Part shown: positions 51,634 to 61,098 of the stretch, piece by piece
How the letters are laid out: every line of letters starts with the position of its first letter
Position numbering within the stretch: the first letter of the stretch is position 1
Source of the DNA: CAZFLM01 sp964519955
GTDB lineage: Bacteria > Armatimonadota > Chthonomonadetes > Chthonomonadales > CAJBBX01
Assembly: GCA_964519955.1 (NCBI GenBank)
Contig: CAZFLM010000032.1
Span: 1 to 64,000 of the forward strand
Length of the DNA: 64,000 nucleotides
Direction: 5' to 3'
Notes under the pieces: generated by a model
Databases searched by the model: none
What the model was told of the DNA's origin: nothing
What the model saw: the letters and a program-made list of their open reading frames with translations, nothing else
Made by a program: the position numbers and the translations under genes

Positions 51634-53705
51634 CGCCGGTACTCGTCGCTGTACAGCCCGATCTTCCCGAAGGGGATCGGCTGGAACCCCTGCTTCAGCA
51701 CGGGCGCGTCCTTCTTGAGGCCGAAGTCGCCCTTGGCCGCGGCGACGAAGCCCGGGTCGCCGGCGGTCCAGTTGCCCGTGCACTCCACCGTCTTCTCGCT
51801 GAGCCCGTCGAGCCAGTCGATCCACTTGCCCTTGCCGAGGTGCACGTTCCGCAGCACGCGGTCGTACTTCGCGGCGGCGGGGTCGTCCTCCATGATGTTG
51901 GCCAGGTGCGGGTAGCGCGTGCTGTAGGGCGGCCGGTCGTAGGGCACCGCCTTCAGGTTCTCGAAGATCGACCACTCGCCCTTAGGCACGAAGTACTTGG
52001 ACGCCCAGCCCTTGCCGCGCCCGTCGATGTGGATGGACGGGTTGCAGTCGACGAACACGTTGTTCTCGATCGTGTTGTCGCGCCCGCCGCCCAGCATGAT
52101 CGAGCGCCCGGCGTTGATGAACAGGTTGCCGAACACCGTCGTGCCGCAGTAGCAGTCGTCCAGGTAGACGGCCATCACCTCGGTGTAGCGCCCCTCCTGG
52201 TTCCCCTTCACCGTGGCGCCGATGTCGTGGAAGCGGTTGTAGCGGATGATCGTGCCGCGCATCGCGAGGTCGCGCCCCATGTAGACCGCGCCCGCGTCGC
52301 CCGTCTCCGTGCACTCGCGCGAGATGTCGTTGAACTCGATGAGATGGTCGTTGCCGCCCATGAGGATCGCATTGTGCGGGCCGTCGTGGATCACGTTGTG
52401 CGTGGCACGGTTCCCCACCCCGTTGATGCCGATCGCCGGGCGGTAGGTCGCGTCCCAGCGGCTCTGGTGGTGGATGTGGCAGTTGTCGACGAAATGGCCC
52501 GCCGGGGTGAGCGTCTGCCGGTCGCCGCCATTCAGGCCGATGCCGCCATCGCCGACCTCGTACACCTCGCACGACTGCACGCCGCAGCGCGCTCCGCCGT
52601 CGATGTAGACGCCGCCTGTGCCCATGTTGCGGATGGTGCAGCCCGCGACCAGGCAGTCCTCGCAGCCGAGCATCGTCAGGCCCATGTCGCGCCCGCACTC
52701 GATGGTGAGGCCGCGGAAGGTGACGTGCTTCGCATCGCGGAGGGTGATGAGCGGCTGCTCGGTCATCGAGACGACCGCGTGGCCGGCCTCGACGGGACTG
52801 GGCGGCCAGAAGTAGAGCAGTCCGGTCGCCCGATCGAGCCACCACTCGCCCGGCGAGTCGAGTTCCTCCAGCAGGTTCAGCGCGTAGAACCGGCGGCCCG
52901 GCGCATAGCCATAGATGCCGTGCGGCGGAACCGTCGCGATCTCGCGCTTCTCGGGGTCGATGGAGGCGACCTTCTCGTACGTGTCCGCCCAGTCGAAGGT
53001 CCAGTAGCCGTGCAGCCAGAGGTCCTCGGCCTTGGTCCAGCGGGCTGGGCGGTCGCCCTCGTAGGCGAACCTGCCGCCCTCCGGCCCGTTCGGCGCGCCC
53101 TTGATCGTCGCCCAGCTCTCGTTCGGCCAGCGGGCGAGCGCCATCGGCTTGTCGGCGAAGAACAGCTCCAGCCCCGCCGGCCAAATGGACTGCCCGAACC
53201 CGCGCCGCCGGAGCTGCCCGTACTCGGTGATGCCCTGCGCCTTCAGGTCCGCGACCACGACGTGCGCACGCGCCCCCTCGTCGATGCGCGCCAGAACCGC
53301 CGGGTCGGCGACCGGCTTCCACCCATTCGCCTCGCGCCCGCCGACGATGCGCACGGTCGCGCCAGGCTTCGCGCGGTAGACGACCGGGCTGTCCGCCGTG
53401 CCGCCGTCCTTCGCCTCGAGCGTGAACGTGCTCTCGCGCGCATACGTGCCGGCGCCGATCCAGACGGTCACGCCGCCCTTCGGCGCCTTCCCGGCGGCGC
53501 GCAGCTTACGAATAGCGTCGCGAGCGCGCTCCAGCGTGGCGAACGGCCCGTCGGTACGCGCCGCGTTCGGCGCCGCCTTGCGCCCGCTCCACGTGTCGCG
53601 CCCGTCCGCGGCCACGTACAGGCTCAGCGGCGCGGCGTGGGCGGGTGCGGAGATGACGACCATGGACAGTGCGGCAAGCACAACGCTGGCGAACAGGCTG
53701 TTCAT
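51597..53705 (-). CDS. Secreted GH141-like right-handed beta-helix enzyme
   Basis: 702 residues from ATG 53705 with GGGAGG upstream. Signal peptide 1-24 (VVLAALSMVVISAPAHA). Begins with the family-typical LYVAADGRDTWSGRKAAPN, GPFATLERARDAIRKL and GVTVWIGAGTY, followed by a cap domain (RRGFGQSIWPAGLELFFADKPMALARWPNE) and a long parallel beta-helix with the motifs GGVYIDGGARC and AVYMGRD. This layout matches the GH141 group (alpha-L-fucosidase and xylanase members known in the family). Catalytic residues are not assigned. Acts outside the cell, consistent with neighbouring rhamnosidase and fucosidase genes. C terminus derived from a dispersed repeat. Confidence 0.85.
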   Translation of the reverse strand: MNSLFASVVLAALSMVVISAPAHAAPLSLYVAADGRDTWSGRKAAPNAARTDGPFATLERARDAIRKLRAAGKAPKGGVTVWIGAGTYARESTFTLEAKDGGTADSPVVYRAKPGATVRIVGGREANGWKPVADPAVLARIDEGARAHVVVADLKAQGITEYGQLRRRGFGQSIWPAGLELFFADKPMALARWPNESWATIKGAPNGPEGGRFAYEGDRPARWTKAEDLWLHGYWTFDWADTYEKVASIDPEKREIATVPPHGIYGYAPGRRFYALNLLEELDSPGEWWLDRATGLLYFWPPSPVEAGHAVVSMTEQPLITLRDAKHVTFRGLTIECGRDMGLTMLGCEDCLVAGCTIRNMGTGGVYIDGGARCGVQSCEVYEVGDGGIGLNGGDRQTLTPAGHFVDNCHIHHQSRWDATYRPAIGINGVGNRATHNVIHDGPHNAILMGGNDHLIEFNDISRECTETGDAGAVYMGRDLAMRGTIIRYNRFHDIGATVKGNQEGRYTEVMAVYLDDCYCGTTVFGNLFINAGRSIMLGGGRDNTIENNVFVDCNPSIHIDGRGKGWASKYFVPKGEWSIFENLKAVPYDRPPYSTRYPHLANIMEDDPAAAKYDRVLRNVHLGKGKWIDWLDGLSEKTVECTGNWTAGDPGFVAAAKGDFGLKKDAPVLKQGFQPIPFGKIGLYSDEYRRLKPQTHADGRR

Positions 53706-53753
53706 ATGCAGGACCTCCCTCGTCCCATCCGGCGAGTCTGTTGCCGTACTCCC

Positions 53754-53786
53754 GCCGGATGCCTCGCCACACCAGCTCGGCATGAC
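53754..53786 (+). repeat. 33-base dispersed repeat, copy 2
   Basis: Same ends as copy 1 (GCCGGATGCCTCGC ... GCTCGGCATGAC) with four or five changes in the centre. Lies 49 bases upstream of the GH141-like start on the minus strand. Confidence 0.9.
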
Positions 53787-53835
53787 TTGCAGCGCGGCGC
53801 GTGCCATCCGCGACGGGCTGCTTCCCCATCATCGA

Positions 53836-53969
53836 GCCGTCATCTGCGCCGATCCGCGTTCATCTGCGTTCCAACCATTCCGCCGTCATCCCGCACGGAT
53901 CGGTGTTCGTCTGTGGTTCCCAAGCCCCCGCCGTCATCCCCGTGCGTCTCCGTTCATCGGTGGACTCCC
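53836..53969. repeat. Three dispersed ATCYGYG-type units
   Basis: Units begin GCCGTCATC at 53836, 53883 and 53931 and each ends in a GGTTCC or GGACTCC box. The last one overlaps the 3' end of the TIM-barrel gene on the minus strand and codes for its final VKGVHR and stop. Confidence 0.85.
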
Positions 53970-54934
53970 TTCACCGCCCGAGCCAGGTCCAGCACCGAGT
54001 GCGTGAAGGTGTCGGCCTGCGTCTCGGGGACCGCGTGCTCGGGGACATGCACCCAGCTCTCGATCATGATCTCGTCCGGCGCGCCGCCCGCCGCGATGTA
54101 GGCCGAGTACGTGTGCATCACGCCGGCGTACCACGTCAGGTCCGTGGCGAGGCCCTTCTCCTTGAGCATCGGGTAGTCCGCCGCCCAGCAGATGAGGCTG
54201 AAGCGGATGCCGAGCTTGTGGCAGGCGTCCTCGATCTGCTTCACCTCGCGCCAGGAGCCCGGCAGCCAGTTGCCCATCGCGCACCAGTCCACGTCGAGGC
54301 GAAGCGTGTCGATTCCCTTGATCCCCGCGGCCTTGCACGCCACCTGCAGCTTGCCCACCGCCGCGAGGAGGTCGTCCTTCGCGTAGGCCGGGTAGGGCTC
54401 GATGAGGCACGTCCTGGCATCCGGGTACGCGGTCTGCAGCGCGCGCATGAACTCGACCACCTCGCGCACGGCATCCGCGTCCGGCAAGCTCATCACGTGC
54501 TTCGCGTTGTAGAACGGCTCGTCGAACGAGAAGACGTCCGCCCGGAAGCCCAGCGGCCGGAAGCGCTTGATGCAGTCCTCCAGGTGGGCGAGGGCCTTCT
54601 CTGCGGTCGGATACTCCTTCTTCAGCACCTCGACCTCGATGTTGATGGGCAGCTTCCAGGCGCGGGCCTTCTCGAAGAACGTGCGGATCTCCGCGTCCGA
54701 GAAGTGGACGTAGAGCAGCGCCGGCCAGTAGCCGAAGCCGTCGATCAGCCCGCGCGTCTGCGCCCACTCGCCCTCGCGTGTCAGCAGCTCCTTCATCGAC
54801 GCGCCGTTCCCCGGCCACGGCGAGGGCATCATCCACACCTGCGGCCGCTTCGCCGGCGCCGCCTGTTGCGCATGGCACCGGGGCGCCGAGAGGCAAAGGC
54901 ACGAAGCAGCAAGCAGCGACCAGACCAGCGCCAC
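53954..54934 (-). CDS. Secreted TIM-barrel-like protein of unknown function
   Basis: About 326 residues from GTG 54934, chosen because it begins a clean signal peptide (ALVWSLLAASCLCLSAPRCHA). Longer in-frame starts at 54979 and 55015 would have to use codons inside a 33-base dispersed repeat. The body alternates strands and helices as in a beta/alpha barrel: GFGYWPALLYVHFSDAEIRT, LPINIEVEVL, RADVFSFDEPFYNA (candidate acidic residues), TCLIEPYPAYA, IDTLRLDVDWCAMG, FSLICWAADYP. Probably a glycosidase-like protein, but no family is recognised. Final residues come from the dispersed repeat. Confidence 0.7.
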   Translation of the reverse strand: MALVWSLLAASCLCLSAPRCHAQQAAPAKRPQVWMMPSPWPGNGASMKELLTREGEWAQTRGLIDGFGYWPALLYVHFSDAEIRTFFEKARAWKLPINIEVEVLKKEYPTAEKALAHLEDCIKRFRPLGFRADVFSFDEPFYNAKHVMSLPDADAVREVVEFMRALQTAYPDARTCLIEPYPAYAKDDLLAAVGKLQVACKAAGIKGIDTLRLDVDWCAMGNWLPGSWREVKQIEDACHKLGIRFSLICWAADYPMLKEKGLATDLTWYAGVMHTYSAYIAAGGAPDEIMIESWVHVPEHAVPETQADTFTHSVLDLARAVKGVHR

Positions 54935-54949
54935 GCGACCTGCCGAGCG

Positions 54950-54982
54950 GCCGGATGCCTCGCAACGCCGGCTCGGCATGAC
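54950..54982 (+). repeat. 33-base dispersed repeat, copy 3
   Basis: Differs from copy 1 by one central base. It overlaps the possible upstream starts of the TIM-barrel gene. All three copies lie in the same orientation, just upstream of minus-strand genes. Confidence 0.9.
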
Positions 54983-55031
54983 GCATTGCCTGAGTTGCGC
55001 GAGTACACGCAGCATATCCGCCCCCCATCAT

Positions 55032-55104
55032 CCGCCGTTATCCGCTCGTATCGGTGTTCATCTGTGGTTGCATTCGCCGTTATCCGCGCTCATTTGCGGT
55101 TCCC
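55032..55104. repeat. Two dispersed ATCYGYG-type units
   Basis: Units begin CCGCCGTTATCCGC at 55032 and GCCGTTATCCGCG at 55076. The second overlaps the rhamnosidase gene and, read on the minus strand, supplies its last residues VGNRK and the TGA stop. Confidence 0.85.
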
Positions 55105-58100
55105 AACCACCGTCACGACCGGCACCGACACGATGCGGACGGGGCCGAAGAGGCCGGACGGCTGCAGCGGAGTGTCGGGACCGTACGGGTTGGTGGTCGT
55201 GGTCGCGATGCGCTTCTCGGCCGGCAGGCGCGTGTCGCCGATGATGCGGTTCGCCCAGAGGTTCGTCACCGCCACACGCAGCGCGTTCTTGCCCGGCTTC
55301 AGCACACCCGTCACGTCCACGCGCCACGGCGCCCGCCAGATCACGCCCAGGCTGCGCCCGTTCACGGTGACCTCGGCCAGGTTCTTCAGCGCACCCAGGT
55401 CCAGGTACACGGTCTTGCCGGCCCCGAGCTGCGCCGCGGTGACCTCGATCGTCTTCTCGTAGGTCGCGGTGCCGGAGTAGTACTTCACGCCCTCCTCGGC
55501 GCGCTTCGTCCAGTCCGTCAACTGGTCGAACACGATGCTCGCGGGGCCGCCCCAACGCGGCGCGAAGTGCACCGTCCACGGCCCGTCGACCGCGGTGGCC
55601 GTGGCGCCCTTGGCGACGTCGAGCCGCTTGCCCTTGCCTGCCGACAGGCCCAGCTCGTAGATGCCGGGCTCCCACACGCGCACGGCCGGCGCGCCGCCAG
55701 CGGTCCGAACCACCTCGTACGCCGGCCGGTCGTCCTCGGGCTTCACCGGCGGCAACCGCAGCATGCCGTTCTCGGGGACGACCACACGGGAGGGCTGCCC
55801 ATCGAGCGTGTAGTCGATGCGCAGCTCCTTCACGTGCAGCCCGGCCGGGTCGTTGCCCGCGAACGTGTTGGTCGCGTAGACCTTGAGCGTGCCGCTGTGG
55901 ACCAGCGCCGCGACCTTCTCGGTCAGATCCATCGGGTAGCCGGCGCCGTCCTGCGCCACGTACGTCGCCTTCGTCACGACGAGCGTGTGCTTCTCGCGCG
56001 GCTCCGCGGGCTGGTCGGCGCGCACGACCGAGGTCAGGTGCTCTACGGCGCCTGCCGGGCGAGCGAACACCACGAAGACCGACTGCGTGGGCTCCAGCAC
56101 CAGTTGCACGATCGTGCGCCCGTCCTTGCCCACGCGCCACGCCGGAGCGGCGACCATCTTGCCGGTCTCCGCGTCCCAGAGCTCCGGCTGGCGCCCGCCC
56201 ACGCGGAACGTGCAGTCAACCGCGAGGCGGTAGCTCTCTTGGTTCGACAGGAAGTACCAGTCGGCCGAGCCCTGATGCCGGTGCAGGTAGAGGAGCCGCG
56301 CATCCTTGTCGGAGCACTCGAAGTCCGGGGCGAGCGCCAGCTCGGCGAACACCGGCTCCAGCCGGTCCATCGCGCCCGTCCAGAAGACGCGGCCCCTGCC
56401 GAGCTTGTTCTCCGTCTCGGCCTTGCCGTCGACCGTGCCCCAGATCTCCGCGGCGAGCTGCTTCACCTCGGCATCGGTCTGCGGGTAGCCGCTCAGGCCG
56501 TACGCGCGCTGCGGCGCCGGGCCGAAAACCACGGCACCCGCCTTCACCAGGTCGCGCACCTTCCGCAGCACCGCCGGCGACACCGCCGGATCGGCGGGCA
56601 GCGCCAGCAGGCGGTAGCGCTTCCCGCTCGGCGCGACGACCTGCCCGTCCTTCGCCGTCACGCCCGTGAGGAACCCGTCGCGGTCGATGGCATCGAAGTC
56701 GTAGCCGGCGGGAACGGCTCGCAGACCGCCTCCCTCGCCGTAGTGGAGCCCAGCCTCGCCCTGGTAGGCGAGGACGTCGCACACGGACTGGCCGCGCTGC
56801 AGCAGGTACTGGCACCGCGCGAGGTAGCCGAGCCACGACTTGCCCTGCTCGAACCACGTCAGGTTGCGCGTCAGGTGGATCCCGTTGCCCCACACCCAGC
56901 CCGGCTTGCGATCGTCGGCCCACATCTGCTGGGCGTAGCTGTGGAAGTAGTAGCGATTGACTCCCAGGATGTACTCGTTGTCGCCCTGCGCCTTCATGCT
57001 GGCCGGGTCGAAGTTCCACTCCGCGCCGCTCGTGAAGGACTCCGCGCCGACGATGGGCTTGCCGTAGACCGCCGCCGCCGAGCCCGCCATCTTCGAGTTG
57101 CTGCCGGCCGTGGCGAACCAGAACTCGCTCATCGGCATGTCGCTCAGGCCGCTCGCGCGGATGTCGCCGAACGTCCCGTTGCCATACGCTTCGGCCGAAC
57201 TCTTCAGGCCGCGCTTGTGCAGCAGGTCGGTGAAGTAGCGGTAGTAGTTGTCCTCCCACAGCCCGGCGATGGTCCGGCGGAAGTCCTCCTGGAAGCGGGC
57301 CGTCTGCCCAGCATCCTGTATCGTGCGGCCCGTCAGTGCGGGCAGCCACTTGGTGAGGTCGTAGCCACGCGCCTTCGCGAACTCCCGCGGCAGCAGCGGC
57401 GTCCAGTTCTGCTCGCCGCACTCGTAGCTGTCGATGAGGCTGTATACGAGCGACTTGCCCGCCAGCGGACCCGCATCGCCGATCACCTTGTCGACGTAGG
57501 AGGCGAAGTGGTGGTCCAGCGCGGCACGGCTGAGCTTGTCGGTCTCCAGCCCGTCGCCGTACTTCGTGACCGGGTGGTTGTGCTTGCCGACGGGTGTGTA
57601 GCCGAAGCGCACGATCGTCCAGTCACCCGCGGGCGGCGTCCAGCTCAGCTTGCCGGCGGCGTCCATCTTGCCGGTGAGGTCGACGATCGTCCCCGGAGCG
57701 ATCACGGCCTGCGCCTGATCGGCGGGCACGAACTCCAGCTCGGAGACCGTCATGCGCTTCGGCACCGGGCCTGTCCAGGTGCCGCGCCCGCCGACGAACG
57801 TGATGCGGAAGAAGCGCGCCGTCACCTTCGCGAAGTCGAGCCGGGCCTGCCAGTCGGTGCCCGTCTCCATGAACGAGAGCGGCATGTTGATGCGCCCGAC
57901 CTTGCGGAAGGTCTGGCCGTCGTCGGAGACGTGCAGGTCCACCTCGTCGCGGGTCCACTCCGGCCCCGGCGTCAATCGCACCCCAGACACCGCGATGGGC
58001 TCGGCGAACGTCACCGTGAGCGAGCCGCGCCGCCCATCGCCCTCCGGCAACTCGACGTAGGTCGCCGCGTCGCCGTCCGCCAACTTCGCGGCATCCACCT

Positions 58101-58677
58101 CCGCGCCGCGGGTGTCCGTCATCCTGGGGCGCTGGTCGCGGACCGGCTTCTGCTTCTCGGACGCCGGCGTCGGAAAGGCCAGCACGGCGATGTCGCGGTA
58201 GGTATCGAGCCGGGTCAGCGGCCGCGCGAGCTGGATCGGGCCCGCCCCGCCGCTCGTGCGCGTCTCGCTCCACACCACCATCTGCATGGCAAGATCGGGC
58301 GTCACCCACGGGCCGCCGCTCGAACTCCAGCCCTCGCAGTTGAAGAAGCCCAGCTCCAGGCCGAGGCGCCCTGCCTCCTTCACAGCGTGCTTCGTCACCT
58401 CGCGCCACTGGTCGGACATGAACGGGGCCGGCCCCTCCGGCGAGAAGACGATGTTCGCCATGGTCCCGCCGCCGAGGCCGACGCGCTTCATCGCCTCGAG
58501 GTCCGCCGTGACGCCCTCCTTCGACACGTTGCCGGCTAGCCAGTGCCACCAGACCTGGGGCCGAGCGCTGGCGGGCGGGCTCTGGAAGCCCTTGCGCAGA
58601 TCGTCCTGCGGCTTCTGTGCGATGCAGGGGGCCGCCAACAGCAGCAAAGCGACGGCGAGCAGCGAGCGGTGGGTCAT
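55090..58677 (-). CDS. Secreted GH106-like alpha-L-rhamnosidase
   Basis: 1195 residues from ATG 58677 (AAAGG upstream). Signal peptide 1-21 (SLLAVALLLLAAPCIAQ). The N-terminal motif FQSPPASARPQVWWHWLAGN then VTADLEAMKRVGLGG, and GLELGFFNCEGWSSSGGPW, are characteristic of GH106. A galactose-binding-like domain follows, then barrel segments (SYECGEQNWTPLLPREFAKARG; FGDIRASGLSDMPMSEFW with a likely acidic catalytic residue). C-terminal beta-sandwich modules resemble GH2 sugar-binding domains (YLDLGALKNLAEVTVNGRSLG). GH106 enzymes cleave alpha-L-rhamnose from pectic or other glycans. The substrate class agrees with neighbouring GH141-, GH2- and GH29-type genes. C terminus derived from a dispersed repeat. 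Confidence 0.9.
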   Translation of the reverse strand: MTHRSLLAVALLLLAAPCIAQKPQDDLRKGFQSPPASARPQVWWHWLAGNVSKEGVTADLEAMKRVGLGGGTMANIVFSPEGPAPFMSDQWREVTKHAVKEAGRLGLELGFFNCEGWSSSGGPWVTPDLAMQMVVWSETRTSGGAGPIQLARPLTRLDTYRDIAVLAFPTPASEKQKPVRDQRPRMTDTRGAEVDAAKLADGDAATYVELPEGDGRRGSLTVTFAEPIAVSGVRLTPGPEWTRDEVDLHVSDDGQTFRKVGRINMPLSFMETGTDWQARLDFAKVTARFFRITFVGGRGTWTGPVPKRMTVSELEFVPADQAQAVIAPGTIVDLTGKMDAAGKLSWTPPAGDWTIVRFGYTPVGKHNHPVTKYGDGLETDKLSRAALDHHFASYVDKVIGDAGPLAGKSLVYSLIDSYECGEQNWTPLLPREFAKARGYDLTKWLPALTGRTIQDAGQTARFQEDFRRTIAGLWEDNYYRYFTDLLHKRGLKSSAEAYGNGTFGDIRASGLSDMPMSEFWFATAGSNSKMAGSAAAVYGKPIVGAESFTSGAEWNFDPASMKAQGDNEYILGVNRYYFHSYAQQMWADDRKPGWVWGNGIHLTRNLTWFEQGKSWLGYLARCQYLLQRGQSVCDVLAYQGEAGLHYGEGGGLRAVPAGYDFDAIDRDGFLTGVTAKDGQVVAPSGKRYRLLALPADPAVSPAVLRKVRDLVKAGAVVFGPAPQRAYGLSGYPQTDAEVKQLAAEIWGTVDGKAETENKLGRGRVFWTGAMDRLEPVFAELALAPDFECSDKDARLLYLHRHQGSADWYFLSNQESYRLAVDCTFRVGGRQPELWDAETGKMVAAPAWRVGKDGRTIVQLVLEPTQSVFVVFARPAGAVEHLTSVVRADQPAEPREKHTLVVTKATYVAQDGAGYPMDLTEKVAALVHSGTLKVYATNTFAGNDPAGLHVKELRIDYTLDGQPSRVVVPENGMLRLPPVKPEDDRPAYEVVRTAGGAPAVRVWEPGIYELGLSAGKGKRLDVAKGATATAVDGPWTVHFAPRWGGPASIVFDQLTDWTKRAEEGVKYYSGTATYEKTIEVTAAQLGAGKTVYLDLGALKNLAEVTVNGRSLGVIWRAPWRVDVTGVLKPGKNALRVAVTNLWANRIIGDTRLPAEKRIATTTTNPYGPDTPLQPSGLFGPVRIVSVPVVTVVGNRK

Positions 58678-58875
58678 GGGTACGCCTTTCCGGAGACACA
58701 GGTTCGAGCGCCCGCCCAGAGTCGGCGGCACGTAGGTGCCTGTTGGCCGTCGGGCGCCCCGGCTCCTGCACCCATTCGTCGCATTCGGACCGCGCGAGGG
58801 CAGGAACGCGGGCGCCCCGCACGGAATCGGCGCACACGAGCCAGGCGTCGAGGACGCACGGCGACGAGGATCCGC

Positions 58876-60855
58876 ATGCACCCCGACCCGACCGACGATT
58901 CCACGACCGCCGACCGCCCGACGCCCGACCGCGCCATGCCCTGGCGCGCCATCGCGATCGGCTGCCTCCTGCTGCCGGTCAACGCGCTGTGGCTCGCCCA
59001 GATGGAGGTGGGCGCGAGCGGCTCCGTCCACGGCACGACGAGCAACGGCCCTTACCCCTCGACGCTGTCGCTGTTCGCGAACGTCATCGGCTTTGTCGTC
59101 ATGCTGGTGGCCGCGAACGCGCTGCTGCGCCGCTGGCGCCCGAAGTGGGTGCTGTCGAGCGCCGAGATCCTCGTCGTCTACGTGATGCTCACCATCGGCA
59201 CGTGCCTGACGAGCATCGACTTCCTCGACGTCCTGTTCCCGATGCTCGCCCACTCGACGCACTACGCGACCCCGGCGAACGGGTGGCACGACCTGTTCAT
59301 CCGCACCATGCCGCCGTGGCTCCACGTGGGCGACGCGGACGCGCTGAAGGGCTGGTACCTGGGCAACTCGAACCCGTACACCTGGCAGCACGTGACCGCC
59401 TGGCTGGTCCCGATCGCGGCGTGGGCGGGGTTCATCCTGGTGCTGCTGTGGGTCATGCTCTGCATGAACGCGCTGATCCGCATCCAGTGGACGCGCCACG
59501 AGATGCTCAGCTACCCGATCATCGAGCTGCCCATCGACCTCGCCAGCGAGAGCAGCGGGTTCTTCCGCAAGCCGGCCATGTGGATCGGCTTCGGAATCGC
59601 GGCGTCCATCAGCCTGCTCAACGGGCTGGCCGTGCTCTACCCGGGCGTGCCCTCGCTGCCGATCAAGGCGCAGGACATCTCACCGTACTTCACCGGCGCT
59701 CCGTGGAACGCGATGGGCTGGACCCCGATCGCCTTCTACCCGTTCGCCATCGGCCTGGGCTTCCTGCTGCCCGCCGACATGCTCTTCTCGTGCTGGTTCT
59801 TCGCGCTGATGTGGCGGGCGGAGCGCATCGTCAGCGCGTTCTACGGCTGGGGCGAGGCGCGGCCGAGCTTCCCCTACGTGAACGAGCAGTCGTTCGGCAT
59901 CTACATGGGCGTGGCGGCCCTGGCCATCTGGGGCGCGCGGCGGCACCTGGCGGCGGTGGCCCGCGAAGCGTGGCGATCCGGCGAACGTACCGAGGACGCC
60001 CCGATGAGCGCCCGCACCGCGCTGCTCGGCCTCGCCGCGGGCTATGTCCTGCTGGTCGCCTTCTTCCACGCGGTCGGGCTGCCGTGGTGGATGAGCGCCC
60101 TGGCGATCGCCATCTACCTCGCCATCGCGATCGCCTGCACGCGGATGCGCGCCGAACTTGGCCCCCCGGCGCACGACCTGCACAACGGGGGCCCGGACTA
60201 TATCCTCACCGCCTGCCTGGGCACCCGCGGCTTCGCCCCCGGCACGCTGGCGGCGCTCACCTGGTTCTACTGGTTCAACCGCGCCTACCGCAGCATCGCC
60301 ATGCCCTGCCAGCTCGAAGCGTTCCGGATCGGCGAGAAGCGCGGCATCGGGATGCGCGGGATGACGGTGGCGCTGGTGATCGCGGCAGTCGTGGGGCTCG
60401 CCTCGGGATGCTGGGCGCTCTGGGCGCTGCCATACCACGCCGGGGCCGAGGCGCGCATGGCCGGGCACTTCACGTACTTCGGCACGGAGGCGTTCAACCG
60501 CCTGGAAGGCTGGATACGCAGCCCGCGCGACACAGACGTTCCGGCAGTGATCGCCATCGGCGCCGGATTCCTCCAGGCGATCGCACTGCACGCCGCGCGG
60601 ATGCGGCTCGCGTGGTGGCCGTTCCACCCGCTCGGCCTGGCGGTCTCCGGCAGCTTCGCGATGAGCACGATGTGGATGCCGATGCTCATCGCCTGGATCT
60701 GCAAAGTGAGCGTGCTGCGCTACGGCGGCCAGGCCGGCTACCGGCGCTTCCTCCCGTTCTTCCTCGGCCTCATGCTCGGCGACTATCTCCCCGGCTGCCT
60801 CTGGCCCATCATCGGCCGCCTGCTGAACGCGAACACGTACTGCTACTACTTCTGA
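58876..60855 (+). CDS. Multi-pass membrane protein, DUF6785-like
   Basis: 659 residues from ATG 58876 (GAGGAT upstream). About 12-14 hydrophobic helices, including AIAIGCLLLPVNALWLAQ, LFANVIGFVVMLVAANALL, WAGFILVLLWVMLCMNALI and FLPFFLGLMLGDYLPGCLW. Conserved-looking loops are RHEMLSYPIIELPIDLA and HDLHNGGPDYILTACLGTRG. The pattern matches DUF6784/DUF6785 proteins, distantly reminiscent of OPT-type transporters. Uptake of oligosaccharides or other breakdown products is a tempting role given divergent GH106 and downstream GH5/GH29 genes and the absence of SusC/SusD, but there is no direct evidence. Confidence 0.8.
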   Translation: MHPDPTDDSTTADRPTPDRAMPWRAIAIGCLLLPVNALWLAQMEVGASGSVHGTTSNGPYPSTLSLFANVIGFVVMLVAANALLRRWRPKWVLSSAEILVVYVMLTIGTCLTSIDFLDVLFPMLAHSTHYATPANGWHDLFIRTMPPWLHVGDADALKGWYLGNSNPYTWQHVTAWLVPIAAWAGFILVLLWVMLCMNALIRIQWTRHEMLSYPIIELPIDLASESSGFFRKPAMWIGFGIAASISLLNGLAVLYPGVPSLPIKAQDISPYFTGAPWNAMGWTPIAFYPFAIGLGFLLPADMLFSCWFFALMWRAERIVSAFYGWGEARPSFPYVNEQSFGIYMGVAALAIWGARRHLAAVAREAWRSGERTEDAPMSARTALLGLAAGYVLLVAFFHAVGLPWWMSALAIAIYLAIAIACTRMRAELGPPAHDLHNGGPDYILTACLGTRGFAPGTLAALTWFYWFNRAYRSIAMPCQLEAFRIGEKRGIGMRGMTVALVIAAVVGLASGCWALWALPYHAGAEARMAGHFTYFGTEAFNRLEGWIRSPRDTDVPAVIAIGAGFLQAIALHAARMRLAWWPFHPLGLAVSGSFAMSTMWMPMLIAWICKVSVLRYGGQAGYRRFLPFFLGLMLGDYLPGCLWPIIGRLLNANTYCYYF

Positions 60856-60919
60856 GGCGCGCATTCCGGCGCCCGCGCTCCATCGCTGTCGCGCCTCGGC
60901 ACCGTGTGCATCGCCTCGG

Positions 60920-61031
60920 CCGCTTGCTTGCGCGCGCGGCTCTGTTTCCACGGTACGGTGTCGCGGTGATGCGGCTCCCGGTCGATGTGACACGGTGGGA
61001 GTGGTGCAGAGCCGCGCGCGCAAGCAAGCGG
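60920..61031. repeat. Perfect 25-bp inverted repeat
   Basis: Left arm 60920-60944 (CCGCTTGCTTGCGCGCGCGG...) and right arm 61007-61031 are exact reverse complements with a 62-base spacer. The arms probably are two oppositely oriented copies of a dispersed element. Located between the DUF6785-like gene and the GH5 gene. Confidence 0.95.
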
Positions 61032-61098
61032 AAGCGCCCGGCCAGGCACCGCGCGGTGGTCACCGGTGCCTCAGCCGCATCGGCCTGGCGAAGGCGCA

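Noticed and set aside
54978..55015. Upstream in-frame starts for the TIM-barrel protein
   Set aside because: They fall in or beyond a 33-base dispersed repeat, and the signal peptide is much cleaner from GTG 54934.
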